Assembly (NCBI GenBank): GCA_016871595.1
Contig: VHCY01000013.1
Span: forward strand, 1 to 36,243
DNA: 36,243 bases
Direction: 5' to 3'
DNA from: Verrucomicrobiota bacterium
GTDB lineage: Bacteria; Verrucomicrobiota; Verrucomicrobiia; Opitutales; Opitutaceae
Shown here: positions 1 through 9,256 of the stretch, in pieces
Numbering within the stretch: position 1 is the stretch's first letter
Layout: each line of letters starts with the position of its first letter
Notes under the pieces: generated by a model
The model's input: the letters and a program-made list of their open reading frames with translations, nothing else
What the model was told of the DNA's origin: nothing
Database searches by the model: none
Position numbers and translations under genes: made by a program

Positions 1-88
1 CGTTCCCATCCCGAACACGGCCGTTAAGCCCTGAGCAGCCAATGGTAGTAGGACGTTAGGTCCCGCGAGAGTAGGTTGTTGCCAGAGT
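1..88 (+). rRNA. rrf: 5S ribosomal RNA, 3' part (5' end outside window)
   Basis: The first ~88 bases carry the conserved 5S core: the CCCATCCCGAAC segment near the left edge, the GTTAAGCCC segment around 23-31, the TGGTAGTA stretch near 42-49 and the closing GAGAGTAGGT...GCCAG segment. About 30 bases of the 5' end are missing at the window edge. The 3' end is set by eye from the terminal helix and may be off by a few bases. A strong terminator follows immediately, so this is the end of an rRNA operon. Confidence 0.93.
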
Positions 89-91
89 TAT

Positions 92-130
92 GGCCCGGTT
101 TCTCCACAAGAGAGACCGGGCCTTTTTCTT
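92..130 (+). terminator. Rho-independent terminator of the rRNA operon
   Basis: A 13-bp stem (92-104 with 110-122, one G-U pair) closes over the 5-base loop CACAA and is followed by five T residues and CTT. It lies directly after the 5S gene. On the opposite strand there is no T run, so it should not stop transcripts arriving from the DUF1501 gene. Confidence 0.93.
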
Positions 131-169
131 GTCCGGATGCGAGGCGCCTCCGGGCAGCTCCGCCCCCCC

Positions 170-185
170 GCCGCCCCAAGGCGGC
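170..185. other. small hairpin downstream of the DUF1501 gene
   Basis: A perfect 6-bp GCCGCC/GGCGGC stem with loop CCAA lies about 30 bases past the DUF1501 stop on the minus strand. It is nested inside an 8-bp inverted repeat, GATGCGAG at 136-143 and CTCGCATC at 185-192. There is no T run, so a terminator role for the DUF1501 operon is only a guess. Confidence 0.35.
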
Positions 186-214
186 TCGCATCGGTCCAAA
201 GCCGGCTACGCCGA

Positions 215-1477
215 TCAGCCCAAGAGGGCCGCCACCGGGCGGCCGCCATCGGTCACCGGCACGGGCCGGCCACCATCCATCAGATCCTGGCCCACATCCA
301 CCTGCAGGGCCGCGAGCATCGTCGCATGGAAGTCCGGCACACTCACCGGATTCGCCACCACCGTTTTCGAGAGCTCATCGGTCGCCCCATACGCTCCGCA
401 GTGCTTCAAGCCGCCGCCGGCGAGAACCATGGTGAACGCCGACCCCTGATGGCCCCGACCCCCACGGGCATCGAACCCGGGCGGACGCCCGAACTCGGTC
501 GCGATCACCACCAAAGTCTTCTCCAGCAGCCGGTTGCGCTGCAGGTCCTCGATCAGCGCCGCAAACGCGTGGTCCAGCTCCCGGATCAGCCCGTGTTGGT
601 TGCGGATCCCGTCGTTGTGCACGTCCCACCCCGCTCCATTGATGAAGTTCAGGTTGTGGGAGACCTCCACAAAGCGAACGCCACCCTGGACCAGCCTCCG
701 CGCCAGCAGGCACCTTTGGCCAAATTCCCCACCGTACGACTGCCGCACGCTCCCCGCTTCCCGGGAAAGGTCGAAGTGGCGCATAAACTCCGGCCCCGCC
801 AGCCGGAAGGCCTCCTGCTGAGCCTCCGCGTACTCCTGCGCCCCCGCCCCCCCACGCCCCGCTAACGATCCGAGCAGCGACCGGCGCCTCGCCTCCTGCT
901 CCGCCGCCACCACCTCGGGCCGCGTGAACCCCGCCGGCCCCGTCTCGGTGTCCACCAAGTAAATGTAGCCGTCCTTGATCCCCAGGAAGCCCGGACCGCG
1001 GCTCACATTCGGGTAGCCGATCAACATATACGCCGGCACCGACGGATCCGCCGCCCCCCGCCGGTGCGCCACGATTGAACCAATCGAAGGGTAGATCGCG
1101 TTGCCGCTCACCATCCGGCCCGTGTGGACCAGATTTGTCGCAAAGGCGTGCTCATCAATGACCTTGTGATTCACCGACCGCACCGCGGTCACGTGCTCCA
1201 TCAGCCGCGCCGTCCGGGGCAGGTGCTCGCACACGCGGACGCCCGGCACGGAGGTCTCGATCGAGGGATAGAGCGCGCCGGGTTTCTTCTTGGCGGACTG
1301 ATTGTCGCCCAGGGCCTTGGGGTCGAACGTGTCGATCTGGCCCATCCCGCCACCCAACCAGATGAAGATGCAGTGCTCGGCCCGCCCGCGCGGACCGGCG
1401 CCGGCCACGGTGGCCCGCAGTGAGGGAGCGGCGAACGGGGCAAGACCCAAGGCGGTGACGAAGGCGCGACGGTTCAT
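215..1477 (-). CDS. DUF1501 family exported protein (Tat signal)
   Basis: A 420-residue protein of the DUF1501 family, which belongs to the alkaline phosphatase/sulfatase-like fold superfamily. The N-terminus [11 protein letters not shown] is a twin-arginine type signal, followed by a hydrophobic stretch to about residue 24, so export in folded form is likely. Family landmarks are present: the [15 protein letters not shown] segment near residue 40, the WDVHNDG segment, and the ATEFGR...GRGHQGSAF segment in the C-terminal third, where metal-site residues of the superfamily lie. The gene follows the DUF1549/DUF1553 gene with a 13-base gap on the same strand, the standard arrangement for this pair in Planctomycetes and Verrucomicrobia. 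The biochemical role of the pair is not established. An exported enzyme working with a haem-bearing partner, perhaps on polysaccharides, is inference. Confidence 0.9.
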   Translation of the reverse strand: MNRRAFVTALGLAPFAAPSLRATVAGAGPRGRAEHCIFIWLGGGMGQIDTFDPKALGDNQSAKKKPGALYPSIETSVPGVRVCEHLPRTARLMEHVTAVRSVNHKVIDEHAFATNLVHTGRMVSGNAIYPSIGSIVAHRRGAADPSVPAYMLIGYPNVSRGPGFLGIKDGYIYLVDTETGPAGFTRPEVVAAEQEARRRSLLGSLAGRGGAGAQEYAEAQQEAFRLAGPEFMRHFDLSREAGSVRQSYGGEFGQRCLLARRLVQGGVRFVEVSHNLNFINGAGWDVHNDGIRNQHGLIRELDHAFAALIEDLQRNRLLEKTLVVIATEFGRPPGFDARGGRGHQGSAFTMVLAGGGLKHCGAYGATDELSKTVVANPVSVPDFHATMLAALQVDVGQDLMDGGRPVPVTDGGRPVAALLG

Positions 1478-1490
1478 AACTGGGAGGGGG

Positions 1491-4400
1491 TTAAGGGGTG
1501 AAAATGAATTCCGGACTGTTGATCAAGGCCCAGAGCACGTCCTCCGCCCGGCGCCGCCAGTCCTCCTGGAGGCGGGCGGTGGGCGCATCGCCGCGGCGTG
1601 CCGCTGCTTCCTCGGCCTGCCGGACCCGGGTGGCGTCCGCGTCGAGGTGATTGGACCAGGAGACGTAGTAGGCTGGCCGGCGGGGACCGGCGACCCCAGG
1701 GCTGGGGGGCGTCCGCAGGCGGCTGGCGAAGCCCGGACGGAGCAGACTGGCGAACCGCTCCCGCTCCCCGGCCGAGGGTGGACGGGTCAGCAGGCGCAGG
1801 AAGAGGGAGTCGACCAGCGCCTCGGGGCTTTCCGCCGTGAGCGCGAGGGCGGTGACCTCGTGATCGTCACTTAGGGTGGTCAGCCAAGTGCCGACCGTAC
1901 CGTTGCCCAGGATGGCGGGTTGGAGCGTGTTGGCGGCGCTTTCCCGGTCGGTGAGGGGATCCGGGCGGCTGGAACGCCAGCCAAAGGCGGCCAGCACGTC
2001 GCACACGGCCTGAATGCGGGGTAGGGCGAGACTGGGCCGGTCGCGTTCGTTCGAGGTGGAGGTCAGCATCCACGCCCGGCGCGGCTGGCCAAGGGAGACG
2101 GAGTTGGTCGTTTCCCGGATGCTGTCGATATCCAGCGAGGCTTCCTCGGTGCGGAAAGGCTTCCCCACGGCGGCAAAAGCTCCGTCGACGATCTGTTCCG
2201 CGGTGAGGCGCCGGGTGGCGGGGGCGGCGAAGAGGGGGCTGGGGCGCGGCAGGGCGGGATCAACCTGACGCTGGTAGGCGTGCGAATTGAAGATCAGACG
2301 CAGCAGATGATCGGCGGCATAGCCGGAACGCACCAGTTCCCGGCCGAGCCAGCGGAGCAATTCGGGGTGGGACACGCGGGAGCGCTCCCAATCCCACGGT
2401 TGATCCACCAAGCCGCGGCCCATCACGCGGGCCCAGAGCCGGTTGGCCATCACCTGGGCGAAGCGTTCGTTCTGGGGGGCGGTCAGGAGGGCGGCGAGGC
2501 GATCGCGCGGGTTGGCCGGGTCCTCGGCGAGTTCGTCCGCGAGGTTTTCGGGGACGAATTCCGGGAACGGCCAGTGCGGCGGCACGGTGGTGCCGGGCTC
2601 CAAGGTCACCTCGATCAGGGGCTTGCGGCCGCCTTCCCGCAGCTTGGCCAGCGGGACCGAGCTGGTGGCCGGCACCTTGATGCCCTTGGTCTCTAGCATC
2701 GCGCCCAATCCGAACACCTGTTCCTGCCGGGAGCGATGGGCCGGGGAATCGTGGCAGCGGGCGCACTTGGTCTCCACCCCGAGGAAGGCGGTGGTGAGGA
2801 CCGTGGCCTTGGCGGCCAAGGGCACGTCGTTCTGCGAGGCGATGCCAAATCCTGCCGGGCCGCCGTCCTTGGCGCTGCCGCCGAGCCGGACCAGTTCGGT
2901 GACCAGCAGATCGAGCGCCTTCCGGTCCTGCAGCGACTCCAGCAGCCACCAGCGGAACGGCCCGGAATTGTTCAGGGTGGGGTTCAGGATGTTCGGATTC
3001 TCGGCCAGGACGTCCTGCCAGTAACCCATCCCGTGGTCGGCCGCGCGGGGATCCGCGAGCAGCCGGTCGATCACCCGGGCGCGGCGATCGGGGGAACGGT
3101 CCGCCTGGAAGGCATCGATCTCCGCCCGACAGGGCGGTACGCCGACCGTGTCGAAGGTCACCCGGCGCAGGAAGGTGAGGTCATCCGCCAGCGCGGTGGG
3201 GGTGGTGGGCACCGCGGGAAATTCGGGCCAGACGGCACCGCCGCGGATCCAGGCGGTGAGCGTCTCCTTCTCCTGGGCGGTAAGCCGGGGCCCCTTGGGC
3301 GGCATCTGTTCGTCCGGATCGGTCGACAGGATGCGCTGCAGCAACTCGCTCTGTTCCGGCTTGCCGGGCACCAGGGCGGGTGCGCCGGAGGCGCCGCCCT
3401 TCAGGGCCATGGCGCGCCCGTCGAGGTGCAGTTCCCCCTTGGCCTTGCCCCCCTGGTGGCATTCGAGGCAGCGCGCCTCGAGGATGGGTTGGACCTGCGT
3501 CCAGAAGTCCACGCCTCCGCGGGCGCTGGCGGCGGTTTCGCCGCGATAGGAGGCCATCCGGGCCGCGAGGAAGTGGTCGATGGGGTTCTGGGCGGGAAAG
3601 CCCGCGGGGAGGGCGGGAACGGGCGTTTCCGGCGTGGCGGCCAGCCAGGCGGTGGCAGCCCGGCGGCGACGCTCCCAGTACGCCGTATGCTCCGCACGCC
3701 GCGCGGCCCGGGCCGCCGCATCGAGGGAAGTCAGGCGGGTTTCCTCCGCGGCGGCGTAACGGCTCCAGCCCGCGTCATCGTAGCGGGGACGCTCCAATCC
3801 CGGAGCCAGCAGGTACCATTCGGAGGAACCTTGGGGCGACCACGCGGCGACCGTTTCTCCGAGCTCCGGCCGCCGGCGGGTCCGGGCGTTGATCACATAC
3901 CCGACCACGGTCTCCAGTGTGATCCGGTGCTCGCCGCCGGGGGATTCGAATTCGACCCAGGCGTCGCGATTGCCCGGCGGCGCGAACCGGAAGTTCCCGC
4001 CCAGATCGATAAAGTTGTCCTGCACCTTGATCGGCTTGTCGTCGGTGCCCGGGGGCGGGAAGGGCGTGATCGCCACGCGACGGTCATCCACGAACAGGGC
4101 CGCCGCGCCGCGGCTGCGGAGGAGGAGCCGGTGCCGGCCCGCGGGCAGGGTGACGCGCCCGTGGGCCTTCAACAGGTAGGGATCGGGGCGGGCGCCGCGC
4201 ACGCCCGTGTCCACATACCGATGCGGCACCCGGAAGAAGCCGAACGCGGGGGCGGAGAAGCGATCGGTCACCGCGAGGGGGGCTTCCGGCCAGAGGTTCT
4301 TCTCCGGCCGCCATTCCTCGCAGAGTTCAACTTGAACCGTGCCGGCGGAGACTTGGCTCCAATCGATGGGTTGCGGTGCCTTCACGGCGGGCAGGCCGGC

Positions 4401-5258
4401 GCTCGGTCCCTTGGGGGTGCCGCCGGCGCTGTCGTTCCCGGCATTCGGGTCGGGGGCGGCGGCGACGGCCGGAGCGGCCGCGGGGGCGGGCAGGGTGGTG
4501 GCGAAGCGGGCGCGCAGTTCCGCCGCGGGCAGGGCGGCGCGATGGACGCGGACCTCGTCCAGGAGGCCGCGGAAACTGCTGCCGGCGCTCCCGCCCATCG
4601 AGGAGCCGATCCAGACCGGGGCATCATCGACGATCGGCGGGGCTTGGGTGGCGCCGGCCATATCCCAGTCGCCGGACACCTCCTCGCCATCGAGGTAGGC
4701 GCGGACTGACGCCGGCTGGCCGAAGACGTAGGTGACCGCGACGTGGTGCCAGCGTCCGTCCGCCCGCAGGCCCTGGCCGGCGGTCCAGCGGTGCCAGGTG
4801 CCGGTGGCGGAAGCGAAGAGGAAGCTGGGGCAGGCGGCGCCGCGGGCCTCGCGGAGGCGGAGGGCCCAGTTCTGGTTGTTGGGGTTGGCGGCGCGCGGAT
4901 CGGTCCGCCCCTTGCCGATCAGGTAAACGTTTTCCCCGCGCCCGATCTCGGTGAGGCGGACCCAGGCCTCGAGCGTCAGGGCGTCCCCTTGGCCAAAGTC
5001 GAACGGGCTATGGGCGCCGGGATCCGCGATCTCCAGCCGCGCGCCGCGGCCCTCGAAGCGGGCGGCGCGATTGGTCTGACTGAAGCGGGGATAGTCGGGC
5101 CGGCGGGGGCCGGGTTGGTCCCATTGGACGGCGCCCGTGACGGTCAGCGCGCCCGCCTGCTCGGCATCGAACGTCCACGGCGAAGGAGCGGCGGGCGGGG
5201 CGGCGAGGAGCGAGGAGGCGAGCAGCGCCGCGGAAAGGACGGGGCGGGGCGGAAACAT
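1491..5258 (-). CDS. LamG + planctomycete cytochrome c (PSCyt1) + DUF1549 + DUF1553 exported protein
   Basis: A protein of about 1255 residues. A signal peptide ([21 protein letters not shown]) precedes, in order: a LamG/concanavalin-like domain (about residues 65-255), an Ala/Pro-rich linker, a PA14-like beta region (about 305-460), a PSCyt1 haem domain with CLECH near residue 600, a DUF1549 domain starting near 690 that holds a second CxxCH (CARCH), and a C-terminal DUF1553 domain with the [13 protein letters not shown] and HPELL...LG signatures. The two CxxCH sites suggest two covalent c-type haems. The open frame extends to a TTG at 5273, but the ATG at 5258 gives a cleaner signal peptide and is preferred; neither has a clear Shine-Dalgarno. 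It is the first gene of a two-gene unit with DUF1501. An extracytoplasmic oxidative role on a carbohydrate bound by LamG is inference. Confidence 0.9.
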   Translation of the reverse strand: MFPPRPVLSAALLASSLLAAPPAAPSPWTFDAEQAGALTVTGAVQWDQPGPRRPDYPRFSQTNRAARFEGRGARLEIADPGAHSPFDFGQGDALTLEAWVRLTEIGRGENVYLIGKGRTDPRAANPNNQNWALRLREARGAACPSFLFASATGTWHRWTAGQGLRADGRWHHVAVTYVFGQPASVRAYLDGEEVSGDWDMAGATQAPPIVDDAPVWIGSSMGGSAGSSFRGLLDEVRVHRAALPAAELRARFATTLPAPAAAPAVAAAPDPNAGNDSAGGTPKGPSAGLPAVKAPQPIDWSQVSAGTVQVELCEEWRPEKNLWPEAPLAVTDRFSAPAFGFFRVPHRYVDTGVRGARPDPYLLKAHGRVTLPAGRHRLLLRSRGAAALFVDDRRVAITPFPPPGTDDKPIKVQDNFIDLGGNFRFAPPGNRDAWVEFESPGGEHRITLETVVGYVINARTRRRPELGETVAAWSPQGSSEWYLLAPGLERPRYDDAGWSRYAAAEETRLTSLDAAARAARRAEHTAYWERRRRAATAWLAATPETPVPALPAGFPAQNPIDHFLAARMASYRGETAASARGGVDFWTQVQPILEARCLECHQGGKAKGELHLDGRAMALKGGASGAPALVPGKPEQSELLQRILSTDPDEQMPPKGPRLTAQEKETLTAWIRGGAVWPEFPAVPTTPTALADDLTFLRRVTFDTVGVPPCRAEIDAFQADRSPDRRARVIDRLLADPRAADHGMGYWQDVLAENPNILNPTLNNSGPFRWWLLESLQDRKALDLLVTELVRLGGSAKDGGPAGFGIASQNDVPLAAKATVLTTAFLGVETKCARCHDSPAHRSRQEQVFGLGAMLETKGIKVPATSSVPLAKLREGGRKPLIEVTLEPGTTVPPHWPFPEFVPENLADELAEDPANPRDRLAALLTAPQNERFAQVMANRLWARVMGRGLVDQPWDWERSRVSHPELLRWLGRELVRSGYAADHLLRLIFNSHAYQRQVDPALPRPSPLFAAPATRRLTAEQIVDGAFAAVGKPFRTEEASLDIDSIRETTNSVSLGQPRRAWMLTSTSNERDRPSLALPRIQAVCDVLAAFGWRSSRPDPLTDRESAANTLQPAILGNGTVGTWLTTLSDDHEVTALALTAESPEALVDSLFLRLLTRPPSAGERERFASLLRPGFASRLRTPPSPGVAGPRRPAYYVSWSNHLDADATRVRQAEEAAARRGDAPTARLQEDWRRRAEDVLWALINSPEFIFTP

Positions 5259-5305
5259 CGGGAGGGGCGACAAGGAGATTGGGGGAAGTCCCGCCCGGGG
5301 TCCAT

Positions 5306-5339
5306 CCCGCAGATGCGGGTTAAGCCCCGCCGGAGCGGG
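5306..5339. promoter_or_regulatory. two tandem CCCGC-N4-GCGGG palindromes in a divergent promoter region
   Basis: CCCGC-AGAT-GCGGG at 5306-5319 and CCCGC-CGGA-GCGGG at 5326-5339 have the same arms and lie exactly 20 bp centre to centre, two helical turns. They sit between the divergent DUF1553 gene and the gene at 5378, just upstream of a possible -35 at 5341. Paired operator sites would look like this. In such GC-rich DNA chance occurrence is also possible. Confidence 0.35.
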
Positions 5340-5340
5340 C

Positions 5341-5370
5341 TTGCGCGCGGGTGGCGGGGGGGCGTTTGCT
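5341..5370 (+). promoter_or_regulatory. possible promoter for the gene at 5378
   Basis: TTGCGC at 5341-5346 and a weak TTTGCT at 5365-5370 are 18 bp apart. Transcription would start near 5377, almost on the GTG at 5378, implying a leaderless or very short-leader message. The -10 match is poor. Confidence 0.3.
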
Positions 5371-5377
5371 CGGGCCT

Positions 5378-6076
5378 GTGACGAATGAATCCCTGCCTCC
5401 GCGCGTGGTCGCCGAGATCGCCTTCCTCGCCCGCGGCGGCGGGGCGGTGAAGGCGTTGCGGGGGTTCCGCAAGGGGCACCACGTGGTCCCGGACGCGGTG
5501 ACCCCGGCCACCTCGGCCTTTCTGGCGCGGCTATGTGCGGAGGAGCTGGCGGCGGAGGCGGAGACCCTGTTCCAACAGGCGCGGACCGCGCTCGACTACA
5601 AGCGCAAGGACCTGTCCCTGCAGGTGACGGCGCCGACGGCGGTCCTGACGGCCCGGGATTTCACCTTGGAGCTGACCTTTGCCTTGGACGAGGGGGATCC
5701 GGCGCGGTACGTCACGCGGACCAGCCTGCAGGGCTTGCGGCCGGGGGAGGTGATCCGGGGCGAGGCCTTCAATGGGCTCTTCGCGGGCCGCTTCACCGAG
5801 ATCGCCTTTGCCCTGCGCAAGGGGGTGGCGGTCGAGGCGGTGATCGATGCGGTGGAGGGTCTGGGCGAGGAGAGTGCGCTGCGGGTGGACTATCCCTCGG
5901 ACTACCGCGAGTGCGTGCTGACCGTGCCGGAGGTGGCGGCGGCGGTGCGCTGCACGGGCGCGGCCCTGGAGGTCGTGTTCCCGCGGGGCGCGTCGCCGGC
6001 GGAACTGATGGCGGCGTTCGCCGCGGTGCGGGACGCCTTCGGCATCAGCCGGGTGTTGAGCGGCCTGATCCGTTGA
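5378..6076 (+). CDS. unrecognised protein, about 232 residues
   Basis: I do not recognise this protein. The frame is open from a GTG at 5351, but the GTG at 5378 (MTNESLPPRVVAEIAFLARGG) is preferred because a possible promoter overlaps the upstream part. It has no signal peptide and no membrane segment, so it is probably cytosolic. The N-terminal half is helical and rich in Ala, Leu and Glu, with a basic FRKGHHVV patch near residue 36. The middle (about 90-150) reads as beta strands (LSLQVTAPTAVLTARDFTLELTF), and the C-terminus is mixed alpha/beta with two similar-looking Asp-rich turns. Base composition and codon use match the neighbours, so there is no sign of recent transfer. It is transcribed divergently from the DUF1553 gene and converges on mdh. 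Confidence 0.7.
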   Translation: MTNESLPPRVVAEIAFLARGGGAVKALRGFRKGHHVVPDAVTPATSAFLARLCAEELAAEAETLFQQARTALDYKRKDLSLQVTAPTAVLTARDFTLELTFALDEGDPARYVTRTSLQGLRPGEVIRGEAFNGLFAGRFTEIAFALRKGVAVEAVIDAVEGLGEESALRVDYPSDYRECVLTVPEVAAAVRCTGAALEVVFPRGASPAELMAAFAAVRDAFGISRVLSGLIR

Positions 6077-6110
6077 GACCAGTCCGCGGGGCCGGAGGGG
6101 CGGGGCCCGC

Positions 6111-7094
6111 TCAGCCGAGCATCTCGGCCACAAACGAGCGCTCTTCCACCAGCTCCTTGTTCGTGGCGGCGATCTTCGACTGGGCGAAGGCGTCCATCGC
6201 GTAGCCGGTGATGACCTCGTAGGAGCCGGGCGTGGTGGTGATGACGGGCATCCCGGCCCAGACGTTGGCGTCGAAGCCGTAGTGGCCGTTCGACTTCACG
6301 GCGATCGAATGGATGGCGCCGGGGGTCATCAGGCTGCGCACGTGATCGACCAGGGCGTTCGCGGCGGAGGCGGCGGAGGAGGCGCCACGGGCGGCGATGA
6401 TGGCCGCGCCGCGCTTGCCGACCGTCTCGCAGAAGGGCCCCTGGAGCCAGGCGGTGTCGGTGATGACGCTGGGGGCTGGGCGCCCGCTGATCGTGGCGTG
6501 GGCGAAGGCGGGGAACATCGTCGGGCTATGGTTCCCGTAGATGAAGATATCGCGCACCTGGGTGAGGTGGACGCCGGCCTTGCGGGCGAGCTGGGTCTGG
6601 GCGCGGTTCTGGTCGAGGCGGACCATCGCGGTGAAGCGGTCCGCGGGGAGGCGGCGGGCCTGGGAGGCCGCGATCATGCAGTTGGTGTTGGCGGGATTGC
6701 CCACGACGGCCACGCGGGCGTCGGCGGCGGCCACGGCATCGATGATGCGGCCCTGTTCGATGAAGATGCGACCGTTGTCCTTGAGCAGGTCAGCGCGCTC
6801 CATTCCGGGGCCGCGGGGCTTGGCGCCGACGAGCAGGCACCAGTTGGCGTCCTTGAACCCGACCGAGGCGTCGGCCGTCTGCACCACGCCCTGCAGCAGC
6901 GGGAAGGCGCAGTCATCGAGCTCCATCACCACGCCCTCGAGGGCCTTGAGGGCCTTCTCGACTGGGGCCTCGATGAGCTGGAGGATGACGGGCTGGTCGG
7001 GGCCAAACATGGCGCCCGAAGCGATGCGGAAGAGGAGGGAGTAGCCGATCTGGCCGGCGGCTCCGGTGACGGCGACGCGGATTGGGTTTTTCAT
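6111..7094 (-). CDS. mdh: malate dehydrogenase
   Basis: A 327-residue NAD(P)-dependent malate dehydrogenase of the cytosolic-type MDH subfamily, interconverting malate and oxaloacetate in the TCA cycle. The Rossmann loop [15 protein letters not shown] is at residues 11-25, the substrate-binding region ANTNCMIA and the RLDQNRA segment follow, and the catalytic His lies in GNHSPT. Length is normal for the family. The ATG at 7094 is chosen because the family starts at the [13 protein letters not shown] segment; the open frame runs further upstream but the extra residues are low complexity. It follows the DAHP synthase gene by 55 bases on the same strand, so the two may be co-transcribed. With sdhCAB nearby, two TCA steps are encoded within 7 kb. 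Confidence 0.96.
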   Translation of the reverse strand: MKNPIRVAVTGAAGQIGYSLLFRIASGAMFGPDQPVILQLIEAPVEKALKALEGVVMELDDCAFPLLQGVVQTADASVGFKDANWCLLVGAKPRGPGMERADLLKDNGRIFIEQGRIIDAVAAADARVAVVGNPANTNCMIAASQARRLPADRFTAMVRLDQNRAQTQLARKAGVHLTQVRDIFIYGNHSPTMFPAFAHATISGRPAPSVITDTAWLQGPFCETVGKRGAAIIAARGASSAASAANALVDHVRSLMTPGAIHSIAVKSNGHYGFDANVWAGMPVITTTPGSYEVITGYAMDAFAQSKIAATNKELVEERSFVAEMLG

Positions 7095-7149
7095 CGGTGC
7101 GGAGAAAAGGCGGTTCAGCGGGCAAGTCGAGGCCGGTGCGCGGGGCGGT

Positions 7150-8205
7150 TCAGGTGAAGCGGGGGGCGAGGGCGGCGTGGGCCTCGCGCAGGAGGGCGGC
7201 GGTGGTGTCCCAGTCGATGCAGCCATCGGTGATCGAGACGCCGTAGCGGAGGGCGGAGCGGGGCTGGGGGAAGCTCTGGTTGCCGGCGCCGAGGTTGCTT
7301 TCGATCATCGCGCCCATGATCGAGGAACTGCCGGTGCGGATTTGGCCGAGGAGGGCGCGGAGGACGTCCGGCTGCAGGGCGGGCTGCTTGGCGGAGTTAT
7401 CGTGGGAACAGTCGACCAAGATCGAGCGCGGGAGCTTGGCCTGGGTGAGGAGTTCCTCGGTGCGGCGGATGTGTTCCGGGCTGTAATTGGGCCCGGCGGC
7501 GCCGCCGCGGAGGACGACGTGGCAATCGGGGTTGCCGCGGGTGGCGACGGCGGCGGCGGCACCCTCGAGGTTGATCCCGAGGAAGGTCTGGGCCTGGCCG
7601 GCGGCCTTGATCGCGTTGACCGCGGCGGTGAGGGAGCCGTCGGTGCCGTTCTTGAACCCGAGGGGCATCGAGAGGCCGGAGGCCATCTGGCGGTGCGTCT
7701 GGGACTCCGTGGTGCGCGCGCCGATGGCGCCCCAGCAGACCAGGTCGGCCACGTACTGGGGCGTGATGGGATCGAGGAACTCGGTGGCGGTGGCGAGGCC
7801 GAGGTCGAGGACGTCCTGGAGGAACCGGCGGGCGAGGCGGAGCCCGGCGGCGATGTCGTGCGTGCCGTCGAGGTGCGGGTCCATAATCAGGCCCTTCCAG
7901 CCGACGGTGGTGCGGGGTTTCTCGAAATAGACCCGCATCACGACGAGGATGCGGTCGGAGACCTCGCGGGAGAGGGCGGCGAGGCGGCGGGCGTAGTCGC
8001 GGCCGGCGTCGAGGTCGTGGATCGAGCAGGGGCCCACGATGAGCAGGAGGCGCCGGTCATCGGTGAAGATGAGGCGCTGGATCTCGCGGCGGGAACGGGT
8101 GACGAACTCGGCCTGCGCCTCGGTCTTGGGGAGCTCCGCGAGGAGGTCCGCCGGGCGGGGGAGCGCGCGGGTCTCGATCACGTTGAGGTCCGATGTCTTC
8201 TGCAT
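7150..8205 (-). CDS. 3-deoxy-7-phosphoheptulonate (DAHP) synthase, class I
   Basis: A 351-residue class I (AroF/G/H-type) DAHP synthase, which condenses phosphoenolpyruvate with erythrose 4-phosphate in the first step of aromatic amino acid synthesis. Visible landmarks are [11 protein letters not shown] near residue 60, [17 protein letters not shown] (phosphoenolpyruvate and phosphate binding), [29 protein letters not shown] in the middle, [11 protein letters not shown] (metal-binding His) and the closing [12 protein letters not shown]. The length fits the feedback-regulated E. coli type; which aromatic amino acid inhibits it cannot be read from sequence here. The ATG at 8205 gives [13 protein letters not shown], a typical N-terminus. 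The gene is divergent from the pseudouridine synthase at 8327 and upstream of mdh. Confidence 0.95.
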   Translation of the reverse strand: MQKTSDLNVIETRALPRPADLLAELPKTEAQAEFVTRSRREIQRLIFTDDRRLLLIVGPCSIHDLDAGRDYARRLAALSREVSDRILVVMRVYFEKPRTTVGWKGLIMDPHLDGTHDIAAGLRLARRFLQDVLDLGLATATEFLDPITPQYVADLVCWGAIGARTTESQTHRQMASGLSMPLGFKNGTDGSLTAAVNAIKAAGQAQTFLGINLEGAAAAVATRGNPDCHVVLRGGAAGPNYSPEHIRRTEELLTQAKLPRSILVDCSHDNSAKQPALQPDVLRALLGQIRTGSSSIMGAMIESNLGAGNQSFPQPRSALRYGVSITDGCIDWDTTAALLREAHAALAPRFT

Positions 8206-8326
8206 TGAGGGTCTAGCTTGGTCCCGCCGGGAGGCCGCGCGCAAGCCTTGGCGCGCCGGCGGGTGGGCGCATTTTGGGAGTCGCCTTGCGGCGGCGGGGC
8301 GCGAGGGTGGGGCGCGTTTCCCGCCG

Positions 8327-9208
8327 ATGTCCCTTCCTCCCGTCCTCTTTGAAGACGAATCCGTGGTGGTGTTCGACAAGCCTTCCAGGCTGCTGGTCGC
8401 GCCGGACCGCTGGGACAAGGGGCGGGCGCATCTGATGGGGCTGGTGCACGGGCACCCGGCGTATGGCCGGACGGTGGCGAACGTGCACCGGCTGGATGCG
8501 GATACCAGCGGGGTGCTCCTGTGCGCCAAGACCAAGCCGGCGCTCGATTACCTTTCGGGGCAGTTCCAGTCGAAGACCGTGGCCAAGCTGTACCACGCGA
8601 TGGCGGTGGTGCTGGCGCCGGGGCAGGAGATGAAGGTCGTGGCGCCGGTGCGCGATGCGGCGGGGAGGTTGCCGGACGCCTTCACGATCGAGCTTTCGCT
8701 GGGGCCCGATGAGCGCCAGCCGGGGCGGATGCGGGTGTTCCGCGGGCGTGGCGGCGAGGAGTGCCGGACGGAATTCACGACCTTGGAGCGCTTCGCGGCG
8801 GGGCGGGCGCCGGCGCGGGGGGTGGCGCACCCGGCCGCGGGCTATGCCTTTCTGGCCTGCCGGCCCCTCACGGGCCGCACCCACCAATTGCGGGTGCACC
8901 TGGCGGCCGCGGGGGCGCCGATCCTCGGGGATGTCTTCTATGGGAACCCCGACGTGCAACTGCGGCTGTCGGGGTTGAAGCGGGGGTACAAGGGGCGGGA
9001 GGAGGAGAAGCCGCTGATCGACCGGCTGGCCCTGCACGCGAGTGAACTGACCTTCGCCCATCCGGTGACCCGGGAACCCTGCACCGTGCGGTCCCCGCTG
9101 CCGCGGACGTTCGAGGTGGCGCTGAAGCACCTGCGCCGGTTCGCCGCCGTGGCGCCGGGGGTGGGGGCCGGCCCGGCCCCCGCCGTGCGCATGGAACCGG
9201 TGATTTGA
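8327..9208 (+). CDS. RluA-family pseudouridine synthase
   Basis: A 293-residue pseudouridine synthase that isomerises uridine in RNA. The catalytic motif HRLDADTSGVLL is near residue 48, preceded by VVVFDKPSRLLVAPD, and the C-terminal TGRTHQLRVHLAAAGAPILGDVFYG motif is complete. There is no S4 RNA-binding domain, so it resembles the RluA/RluC/TruC group without that module; the target uridine cannot be assigned. The ATG at 8327 gives MSLPPVLFEDESVVVFDKP, a family-typical start; upstream codons in frame belong to the divergent promoter region and the opposite gene. The tail after about residue 275 is Pro/Ala-rich and probably disordered. The gene at 9257 follows by 48 bases. Confidence 0.9.
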   Translation: MSLPPVLFEDESVVVFDKPSRLLVAPDRWDKGRAHLMGLVHGHPAYGRTVANVHRLDADTSGVLLCAKTKPALDYLSGQFQSKTVAKLYHAMAVVLAPGQEMKVVAPVRDAAGRLPDAFTIELSLGPDERQPGRMRVFRGRGGEECRTEFTTLERFAAGRAPARGVAHPAAGYAFLACRPLTGRTHQLRVHLAAAGAPILGDVFYGNPDVQLRLSGLKRGYKGREEEKPLIDRLALHASELTFAHPVTREPCTVRSPLPRTFEVALKHLRRFAAVAPGVGAGPAPAVRMEPVI

Positions 9209-9256
9209 GCATCGCCACGCGCGGGCCCGTTGGCCTCTGCTTGCCGCACTCCCCTT

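Noticed and set aside
135-192. GATGCGAG/CTCGCATC inverted repeat as an attachment site or IS end
   Set aside because: No transposase or integrase is near and no target duplication is seen; it reads better as part of a hairpin after DUF1501.
2736-4709. A 657-codon plus-strand open frame opposite the DUF1553 gene
   Set aside because: Its composition is Gly/Arg/Ala-rich and the opposite strand encodes clear LamG and PSCyt1 domains.
9230-9256. Upstream start for the TIM-barrel protein
   Set aside because: It would bury the twin-arginine motif deeper (residue 17) and has no ribosome-binding signal; ATG 9257 is a better start.
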